From contig NZ_LUKE01000001.1 in assembly GCF_001592735.1 (NCBI RefSeq), forward strand, positions 434,001 to 498,000: a stretch of 64,000 nt of DNA, read 5' to 3'. Of this stretch, positions 58,165 to 64,000 are shown one piece after another (the first letter of the stretch is position 1; each line of letters starts with the position of its first letter). The notes below the pieces were generated by a model. That model was not told where the DNA came from, searched no databases, and worked only from the letters and a program-made list of their open reading frames with translations. This stretch comes from Bdellovibrio bacteriovorus (GTDB lineage Bacteria > Bdellovibrionota > Bdellovibrionia > Bdellovibrionales > Bdellovibrionaceae). Position numbers and translations under genes: made by a program.

Positions 58165-59403
58165 ATGACCAAATTCCTATTAATCACGTTGTTAACGTTT
58201 TCAGCAGGGAGTTACGTTATGGCTGAAAATTCCAGCCGCGATTTTTCTTTTTCTGGAAGATGCTTAGGCGGAGATTCCGCTGTTATATCGTTTAGCGGAG
58301 ACGTTCTTCCTCACCATAAAATGTACCAATCAATTATGCCTGCCAAAAGCTTTGCACCACTTTGGAATAAAACCAATGGCTTGATCAAAGAAGCCGACTT
58401 TTCCGTTGCCAATTTAGAAGGGCCCGCCGCGATGGGAATCAACGCATCTGGAACCGATATGGGAGATGTGGGATGGATATATGACGCTCGTTATTATGAA
58501 AACGGACCAAAAGATCCAGATTATGACAAGAAGGTTATCTATTCAGGCACTAATTTTTTATTCAATTTTCATCCCCAGATTTTAAAGGATCTTAAAAACA
58601 CGGGCTATGACCTTCTCACGGTCGCGAACAATCACTCATTGGACCGCAAATCTATTGGGATAGAACGAACTCTAGAGTTTGCTCGGAAAATAGGCTTACC
58701 CACAACCGGCATGAGAATGCGGAACGAAGAACTTGATTCTGATCTTTACAATATCTCTATTATTAATAACCTCCTGGTGGCTTTTATTGGTTGTACGGAG
58801 TCGACGAATGGCAGAATGGAAGATGAAGTTACACCTAGATCGAAAGTAAGACATTACCAAGTTCTCAGATGCATGGGCAAATCCAAGCGCATTTCTGATA
58901 TGATCACTCAAGTCGCACCTTCCGTTGACGCCGTCGTAGTTTTACCCCACTGGGGGGATGAAAACGAGGAAGAAGAACATCCTAGGCAACGTGCGTATGC
59001 GCAAGAATGGATCAAGGCGGGAGCTCTTGCTGTTATAGGTTCTCACCCTCATGTTCTTCAACCTTGGGAGAAATTTATAGTAAGAGATAAAAATGAGAAT
59101 CCCATCCGCGAAGGGGTGATCATGTACTCTTTAGGTAATTTTGTAGCGGGGCAGGGTAAACCTGACGGGAAGCGTTCTTCAGAAGCCAAGAAAACTGGTG
59201 TGGTCGCCTATTTAGGACTCACGAAAAATGGATCAAAAACAGAAATCTCTGCGGTAGGCTACACGCCCACTTATCGCACGGGCACCCAAATTGCTCCGCT
59301 AGAAAAAATGAATTCAATGATTTCCCAAATCGTGATTCCAAAGTTCGGAACAAAAAACCTGGTTCGTCCTGGAGAACCACTTGGAAAAATTTTTTGCAGA
59401 TGA
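58165..59403 (+). CDS. CapA-family exported metallophosphatase-like protein
   Basis: A 412-residue exported protein. ATG 58165 has GGAG six bases upstream, giving signal MTKFLLITLLTFSAGSYVMA. CapA (PGA_cap) blocks are visible: ISFSGDVLPH, ANLEGP, LTVANNHSLDR, VVLPHWGDE and IGSHPHVLQP, which carry the metal ligands of a calcineurin-like fold. Family members take part in poly-gamma-glutamate capsule anchoring or act as phosphoesterases. Here no other capsule genes are near. It may belong with the lipoprotein and L,D-transpeptidase genes upstream. Confidence 0.85.
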   Translation: MTKFLLITLLTFSAGSYVMAENSSRDFSFSGRCLGGDSAVISFSGDVLPHHKMYQSIMPAKSFAPLWNKTNGLIKEADFSVANLEGPAAMGINASGTDMGDVGWIYDARYYENGPKDPDYDKKVIYSGTNFLFNFHPQILKDLKNTGYDLLTVANNHSLDRKSIGIERTLEFARKIGLPTTGMRMRNEELDSDLYNISIINNLLVAFIGCTESTNGRMEDEVTPRSKVRHYQVLRCMGKSKRISDMITQVAPSVDAVVVLPHWGDENEEEEHPRQRAYAQEWIKAGALAVIGSHPHVLQPWEKFIVRDKNENPIREGVIMYSLGNFVAGQGKPDGKRSSEAKKTGVVAYLGLTKNGSKTEISAVGYTPTYRTGTQIAPLEKMNSMISQIVIPKFGTKNLVRPGEPLGKIFCR

Positions 59404-59406
59404 TGC

Positions 59407-59673
59407 TCACACGGCCTTTTTTAGAAGTGTTTCGTTAATAATTGTCTGGTACCCCACTCCTCGCTTTTTGGCTTCTCTTTTAGCCCATGCGAGGACTTGA
59501 GGGTGGAGCTTAATTGAAATAGGAACGAACTTTTCATTTTCGGATTTTGCGGGACGACCTCTATGGGGCCGCTTCTTGCCTGTCCTTTCTTCGATGGCCT
59601 TGCGGCCCATTTCAACTTCTTCGGCTGAAATTCTGCGCGCTTTACTAAAAGGAAAGCTTTTTGAAGTCTTCAT
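59407..59673 (-). CDS. brnA: BrnA-family antitoxin
   Basis: An 88-residue DNA-binding antitoxin. ATG 59673 follows GGAG. The C-terminal ribbon-helix-helix region (KFVPISIKLHPQVLAWAKREAK, here in part) is typical of BrnA, with a basic linker (KKRPHRGRPAK) before it. It overlaps brnT by 29 bases, so antitoxin translation depends on toxin translation. It probably binds the dyad over the brnT start. Confidence 0.85.
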   Translation of the reverse strand: MKTSKSFPFSKARRISAEEVEMGRKAIEERTGKKRPHRGRPAKSENEKFVPISIKLHPQVLAWAKREAKKRGVGYQTIINETLLKKAV

Positions 59674-59962
59674 ATATTCTCCGTTCCCGCCGGCTGGCCG
59701 CCCGCGCACTTATAATCCGATAGACCTTACCATGAAGTCGTTTTGTGAATACAACCACCAAAACGCCATTATCTGAAAGACCGACAATCCATTCGCGAAC
59801 TTCCGTTACCGTCGAATGCTTTTCATCCGTCGTGATCCAAGCCCAGGGGTCGTCAAATACCGTCATCGCCAATTCAAAAGACACACCGTGTTTTTTTAAG
59901 TTCTTTTCAGACTTCAAATTGTCCCATTCGAAACTAAATGACTTATTTTTAGTATATACCAT
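59645..59962 (-). CDS. brnT: BrnT-family ribonuclease toxin
   Basis: A 105-residue RelE-fold toxin that cleaves RNA. BrnT blocks are FEWDNLKSEKNLKKHGVSFE, VFDDPWAW and IISARAASRRERRIYE, with the expected basic active-site residues. ATG 59962 is used; a GTG nine bases upstream is possible. It is the first gene of a type II toxin-antitoxin pair with BrnA. Confidence 0.9.
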   Translation of the reverse strand: MVYTKNKSFSFEWDNLKSEKNLKKHGVSFELAMTVFDDPWAWITTDEKHSTVTEVREWIVGLSDNGVLVVVFTKRLHGKVYRIISARAASRRERRIYEDFKKLSF

Positions 59963-59998
59963 AATTAGCACGCTTTCAACAAAAGCTAAGCAATTATG
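59960..59998. promoter_or_regulatory. Operator-like dyad over the brnT start, with -10 box
   Basis: CATAATTAGC (59960-59969) faces GCTAAGCAATTATG (59985-59998), an inverted repeat with a few extra bases in one arm. On the minus strand the outer CATAAT is a plausible -10 and the inner arm contains the brnT ATG, fitting autorepression by BrnA. Confidence 0.45.
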
Positions 59999-60056
59999 AT
60001 TCCTAGGTTATTTTGATTTTAAATGGATTTAAAGCCTTACCGATCCGGGCAACGGA

Positions 60057-60377
60057 TTAATCGACTGAAAGATCATCGCGCTTCAAAACCAACGGGTGCT
60101 TGGCTTTATCCATTCGCACCCGGGCTCTGCCAATCAGGTAGGAGCTGATTGGAATTCCCATGCATAAAATCGCTGCCGCCGCCGCAAGCATGAGCGACGA
60201 TTCAAGATCTTGAAAATGGCTGATCGCGGCCAAGCAGAAAAATACCACTCCCGCCGTTGATGCCTTCGTGACTGCCGCCATGCGGGTTAAGGTGTCTGGG
60301 AATTTTAAAGACCCAACCGCTGCAAGCAAAGTCAAAATCACGCCGATTAAAAATAAAATCAGGGTTAGCGGATTCAT
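60057..60377 (-). CDS. mnhG: Multisubunit Na+/H+ antiporter subunit G
   Basis: A 106-residue inner-membrane protein with three hydrophobic segments and the MnhG/PhaG block LAAVGSLKFPDTLTRMAAVTKA (seen in part) near residue 20. Its start overlaps the mnhF stop by four bases. It is the last gene of the Mrp-type operon. Confidence 0.9.
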   Translation of the reverse strand: MNPLTLILFLIGVILTLLAAVGSLKFPDTLTRMAAVTKASTAGVVFFCLAAISHFQDLESSLMLAAAAAILCMGIPISSYLIGRARVRMDKAKHPLVLKRDDLSVD

Positions 60378-60631
60378 TCGTCAGACTCCGTTCTTTGCTC
60401 TAAGTAATAGGCTAAAGCGGCCGTTCCGACAAAAGAAAGAATTGCCAAAACTAAAACCAGACTGACAATTTCTTTTCGATCAAAATAAATCGCGTAAAGA
60501 ACCGTTCCCCCAATCATCACGCTGGTAAGAAGATCAAATACCAAGACTCGGTCCCCGAAGGTGGGGCCAAGATAAAACCTGATTCCTGCTAGCAAGGTCA
60601 CTATAATTAAAAGAGCACATCCAATGATCAT
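60374..60631 (-). CDS. mnhF: Multisubunit Na+/H+ antiporter subunit F
   Basis: An 85-residue membrane protein with three helices. GPTFGDRVLVFDLLTS is the MnhF/PhaF signature. ATG 60631 has AAAGGAGG upstream. Confidence 0.9.
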   Translation of the reverse strand: MIIGCALLIIVTLLAGIRFYLGPTFGDRVLVFDLLTSVMIGGTVLYAIYFDRKEIVSLVLVLAILSFVGTAALAYYLEQRTESDE

Positions 60632-60641
60632 CACTCCTCCT

Positions 60642-60968
60642 TTACCCAAAGACCTTGGTTAAACGATCTTCAAATCTTTCGCGAATGCTGCTCATGGATT
60701 TTTCGGGATCACGCGTGTGCAGAAAATGCACATACAAGGTGCTGTTGTCTTGAGATAAGCCCAACACCAATGATCCCGGAGTTAAAGAGATTATCAAAGC
60801 CAAAAGCCACAGGCCGGTGTCACTGCTCACTCGCAAAGGATACTTGACGATGACGGAATTCATTTGGCTATTGGGTTTAAAAATCCAAAGTATCACATCC
60901 GTGATCGCCACCATAAATTCCCACATAAATAAAAATACCAACTGCAGGCATAAAACTATTTTTTTCAT
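60642..60968 (-). CDS. mnhE: Multisubunit Na+/H+ antiporter subunit E
   Basis: A 108-residue membrane protein; two N-terminal helices and the PhaE/MnhE blocks ISLTPGSLVLGLS and LYVHFLH. It is short against the ~160 residues common in the family. It overlaps mnhD by four bases. Confidence 0.87.
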   Translation of the reverse strand: MKKIVLCLQLVFLFMWEFMVAITDVILWIFKPNSQMNSVIVKYPLRVSSDTGLWLLALIISLTPGSLVLGLSQDNSTLYVHFLHTRDPEKSMSSIRERFEDRLTKVFG

Positions 60969-62419
60969 TTTTGCCCCCGATCTTGAACTTGGACCACCAT
61001 CTGTTTTGAATACTCTAAAATGGCATTCGCATTAAGACCGACTAAGACCGTCCAAAGGTTTAAAATCACCAAGGGGACATACAACCACTTGCGACGTCGA
61101 TTAAAATCCGGGGAGACTGCGGGCAAGCCTGAAGGCTTAAAGAAAGCTCCCAGCCAGATTTTTAACATCGACATCAACGTAAAAAGGCTGACCCCAAGAC
61201 AAAGGAGCAATCCCAGATAGTCTTCACGCTTTAGAACCGCCTGTACGGTAAAGACCTTTGCCCAAAAACCGGAAAGAGGCGGGATGCCGATCAGTGATAA
61301 AGCGGAAAAAAGAAACAGCACGCCCAATAAAGTTTCGCTTTGCCACAGTCCGCCTAAACGCGAAACTTGCAGCCCCTGCCCACGCTGCTCAATGTAAGCC
61401 GCGGTAAAAAATAAATTAGTCTTTACCACCATATGATGGATCAAATAAAAAATCGCCGCCGCAATTCCCAGCTCAGTTCCCAAAGAAAGTCCCAAAGCGA
61501 TGTATCCCACTTGCGAAATAATATGAAAAGATAAAATGCCTTTGATATTGTCTTGAGAAAGAGCTCCTAAAACTCCTAACACCATCGAAAAAAGAGCCAT
61601 GAAGTAAATAGCCCACTGCATTTCGGCAGAGCCTAGATCCCCGAACGGAACCAGCACCCGAAGCAAACCGTAAATTCCGACCTTGGTAAGCAAACCTGAA
61701 AAAACGGCGATCACCGCGGTGCTGCCTTCGGGATAAGAAGCCGGCAACCAAAAATAAAAAGGAAACACACCGGCTTTAATTAGAAAAGCCAATGCCAATG
61801 AGGCAAGTCCCAGTTGAAAGGTCAACGAACGTTCGCCCGCATAGAGCGCATGAAGCTGTGTTAAATCTAAACTTCCCCCCGCACTATAAACCAAAGCGAT
61901 ACCTATCAAAAAAATAAAAGAAGACAGAATACTTAAAACTGCATACTTAAATGCACCGCCAAAAGAGTTCTTTTTCTTCAGCACCGTCAGCAAGAAAAAT
62001 GACGACACCAATAAAACTTCAAACCAAACATACAAATTAAAAAGATCACCCGTAGAAAATGCACCCAAGACACCTAATATTAAAAAATGATAGAGTGGAT
62101 GATAACCACGCAATTCCGTTTTAGGCGATAAGGTCGCTAAGGACGCAATCACCCCACACAGTCCTAAGAGCGAACTGATCATTAAAAGAACGGCGCCCAA
62201 TAAATCAATATGAAAAAATATACCGAATGGTTTTTCCCAATTTCCAAATTGCAAGCGCAAAGGGCCTGACTGAATAACCATGAAAAGAACATTCACACTG
62301 CACAAAAATCCGATAAAAGCGCCCGTCAAAGAAATGCCACGCACCCAGCGCAAACTTCTTCCCGCAAAAAGGCAGCATAAAGCCGTCAAAAAACTAGCTA
62401 AGACAGGTGTAAATATCAT
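60965..62419 (-). CDS. mnhD: Multisubunit Na+/H+ antiporter subunit D
   Basis: A 484-residue proton-translocating subunit related to complex I NuoM/NuoN, with about 14 membrane helices. NLYVWFEVLLVSSFF, LIKAGVFPFYFWLP and HHMVVKTNLF carry the conserved Glu, Lys and His of the proton channel. The length is normal. It overlaps mnhC by four bases. Confidence 0.93.
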   Translation of the reverse strand: MIFTPVLASFLTALCCLFAGRSLRWVRGISLTGAFIGFLCSVNVLFMVIQSGPLRLQFGNWEKPFGIFFHIDLLGAVLLMISSLLGLCGVIASLATLSPKTELRGYHPLYHFLILGVLGAFSTGDLFNLYVWFEVLLVSSFFLLTVLKKKNSFGGAFKYAVLSILSSFIFLIGIALVYSAGGSLDLTQLHALYAGERSLTFQLGLASLALAFLIKAGVFPFYFWLPASYPEGSTAVIAVFSGLLTKVGIYGLLRVLVPFGDLGSAEMQWAIYFMALFSMVLGVLGALSQDNIKGILSFHIISQVGYIALGLSLGTELGIAAAIFYLIHHMVVKTNLFFTAAYIEQRGQGLQVSRLGGLWQSETLLGVLFLFSALSLIGIPPLSGFWAKVFTVQAVLKREDYLGLLLCLGVSLFTLMSMLKIWLGAFFKPSGLPAVSPDFNRRRKWLYVPLVILNLWTVLVGLNANAILEYSKQMVVQVQDRGQK

Positions 62420-62709
62420 GGCACCTCCTTAAGCTGATCGACGTCTTCCACTGATTCTTTCTTTCGCGCGAAGTAAGCAAAGACCAATAACAAGGTTTGT
62501 AGTCCCAAACCAATTACGATGGCGGTCAAAATCAAAGCCTGTGGGAATATATCTGCCGCCTCTCCACTAGATTGTAAAAGCAAAATATTGACGGCATGGC
62601 CCAACATCGAAATTCCCATGATAGTTTTAAGCCATTCTCGAGAAAGCAGTAGCCACACCCCCACTGAAAAAATCAAAGCCGCCATAAAGGTTACGAAATC
62701 AATGCTCAT
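62416..62709 (-). CDS. mnhC: Multisubunit Na+/H+ antiporter subunit C
   Basis: A 97-residue membrane protein of the NuoK/MnhC type with three helices; GISMLGHAVNILLL and PQALILTAIVIGLG are typical. It overlaps the A/B gene by four bases. Confidence 0.92.
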   Translation of the reverse strand: MSIDFVTFMAALIFSVGVWLLLSREWLKTIMGISMLGHAVNILLLQSSGEAADIFPQALILTAIVIGLGLQTLLLVFAYFARKKESVEDVDQLKEVP

Positions 62710-64000
62710 AACCGTCGTCCCTTTAATGAAAAACTCAGTTGGCTCACAACGCCAACGACCGTGACAAACACACCAATATCAAAAATGAGCGGGGTGCCTA
62801 AACCACCCTCGCCCCACCACTGAGCCGTGAAATAAGGATTTGAATAAGCCAAAGGATAAAGACCAGCCAGAAGGGCCAAGAAAATCCCGGCACCAATCCA
62901 ATAAATGGGCTTGATCACTAAAATCCTCTCTGCCGACTTTGCACCATGAATTAAAGCGTAAAAGGCCAGCGCGATGGCAAAGATCAACCCACCGACAAAC
63001 CCTCCACCAGGTTGATTATGCCCACGATAAAGCACGTACAAAGAAACCAACACGAATAACGGTAAAAATATCGCCATCGCCTTTTTTATAATAATAGATT
63101 CCCGCAAACGCATCGGAACTTTTTTTTGATTCAAAAATAAAAAATACGCGCCCAACGCAACAATTCCTAAAACAGTGATTTCGCCCATCGTATCTAGCGC
63201 ACGAAAATCGACTAAAATGACATTGACCACATTTTCGCCACGACCCACGGTGGGCGCTTTTTCCATAAAAAACGGCGTGATCTGCGAAGGCACTTTTCCA
63301 TTATGGATCAAAGAACCGATACCAAGGACTGCAAAAAAAGAAATGACGGAAACCAATCCTCGACCCCACTGATAACCTCGGGACAGAACGAGCGGTTGTT
63401 GCCGTAAAAGATCAAGGACCAAAATGAATACCAATAAAGCCACGGTCTCTACTGCGATTTGAGTCATCGCCAAATCCGTGGCGGCGGCGTTAAGAAAAAT
63501 CAGTCCCACCGCGTATCCCACGATTCCTAAACCCATCACTTGGGTGAAATTTGAAGAGCTTTTCACTAATGGCACTAATCCGCAAAAGATCATCAGCATA
63601 GGGAAAATTTCAATCCAAGATCCGGTCCATCTCCAGGAATCGATCTGCAATTGAAATAGAAAATAGAAACTCACCGCAAAAACAGGCAGCAAAAGCCACA
63701 GCATGTAAACGCTTAAACGACCGTTCTGCAGCGACGACGTCAAACGACTGGCAAACTTATAAACCAGATCTATCCGATTTTTAACCGAGCGATCAAATCG
63801 CAGCCACATTTCAACGCGGGTCAGATGTCGAGCCACGGCCCAAGACAATAAAACACCCAATGCCGCCGATATAATACTAAGACCGATGCCTGCGTTAAAT
63901 CCGGTCCACATCTGCAACTTCAGATCCATCTCTTGCAAAAGAATCGAAGAAACCACCGGAATCAAAACATATTCGTTCAAAGGGCCTAAAAAGAAACTGA
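62706..64000 (-). CDS. mnhA: Multisubunit Na+/H+ antiporter fused subunits A-B, C-terminal part (gene runs off the window)
   Basis: The visible 431 codons are the end of a longer gene: the frame is still open at base 64000, and NEYVLIPVVSS belongs inside an MnhA sequence. The MnhA C-terminal part (DLKLQMWTGFNAG, LAMTQIAVETVALLVFIL, LDTMGEITVLGIVALG) continues into an MnhB domain (ESIIIKKAMAIFLPLFVL, YRGHNQPGGGFVGGL) in one frame. So subunits A and B are fused. The operon order is A/B-C-D-E-F-G. Confidence 0.88.
   Translation of the reverse strand, partial: SFFLGPLNEYVLIPVVSSILLQEMDLKLQMWTGFNAGIGLSIISAALGVLLSWAVARHLTRVEMWLRFDRSVKNRIDLVYKFASRLTSSLQNGRLSVYMLWLLLPVFAVSFYFLFQLQIDSWRWTGSWIEIFPMLMIFCGLVPLVKSSSNFTQVMGLGIVGYAVGLIFLNAAATDLAMTQIAVETVALLVFILVLDLLRQQPLVLSRGYQWGRGLVSVISFFAVLGIGSLIHNGKVPSQITPFFMEKAPTVGRGENVVNVILVDFRALDTMGEITVLGIVALGAYFLFLNQKKVPMRLRESIIIKKAMAIFLPLFVLVSLYVLYRGHNQPGGGFVGGLIFAIALAFYALIHGAKSAERILVIKPIYWIGAGIFLALLAGLYPLAYSNPYFTAQWWGEGGLGTPLIFDIGVFVTVVGVVSQLSFSLKGRRL

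Overview
The window looks like a chromosomal segment of a Bdellovibrio-type bacterium (Bdellovibrionota). The pointers are a Gram-negative gene set, many Sec-exported proteins, and lipoproteins with loose lipoboxes. There are also two copies of the DUF4105 (Lnb-type periplasmic) family next to DUF3015 proteins, a pairing I associate with this group. The genus assignment is inference. I see no insertion sequence, prophage or CRISPR array.

Layout. 1-6.7 kb: rpoC (its 3' part lies outside the window) and rpoB on the minus strand, with their own promoter. 7.2-30.4 kb: about 24 kb of unrelated genes. These are a GNAT acetyltransferase, a lipoprotein polymorphic-toxin cassette with two paralogous putative immunity genes, an acetate-type symporter pair, a DOPA-dioxygenase fragment, two DUF3015/DUF4105 pairs, a CPA2 antiporter, secreted proteins (one HExxH metallopeptidase-like, one caspase-fold-like), an alpha/beta hydrolase lipoprotein, a TolC-RND efflux pair and a DoxX protein. 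30.6-36 kb: the translation/transcription block tRNA-Thr, Tyr, Gly, Thr - tuf - tRNA-Trp - secE - nusG - rplK - rplA - rplJ - rplL on the minus strand. In most bacteria rplL is followed directly by rpoBC. Here the block ends at stacked terminators and rpoBC sits 24 kb further on. 36-49.5 kb: rlmB, pyrF, a small exported protein, and a compact purine operon purF-E-C-D-N-L-Q-H-M with a long attenuator-like leader. 49.8-64 kb: a short antiporter, an L,D-transpeptidase, two tandem paralogous large lipoproteins, a CapA-family phosphoesterase, a BrnT/BrnA toxin-antitoxin pair, and an Mrp/Mnh-type multisubunit Na+/H+ antiporter operon whose first gene is an A-B fusion running off the window.

How the parts work together. 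The tRNA-tuf-secE-nusG-rpl operon starts from a clear sigma-70-like promoter. It carries an L10 leader and a hairpin covering the rplK Shine-Dalgarno sequence, as expected for ribosomal-protein autoregulation. The purine genes overlap by a few bases at most junctions and encode nearly the whole route from PRPP to IMP; purB and purK are not seen. The most unusual candidates are the lipoprotein-anchored toxin with tandem immunity paralogs, the split rpl/rpo operon whose two halves keep a similar GNRA-capped hairpin, the structured purF leader, and a terminator-like hairpin inside the first codons of a DUF4105 gene.
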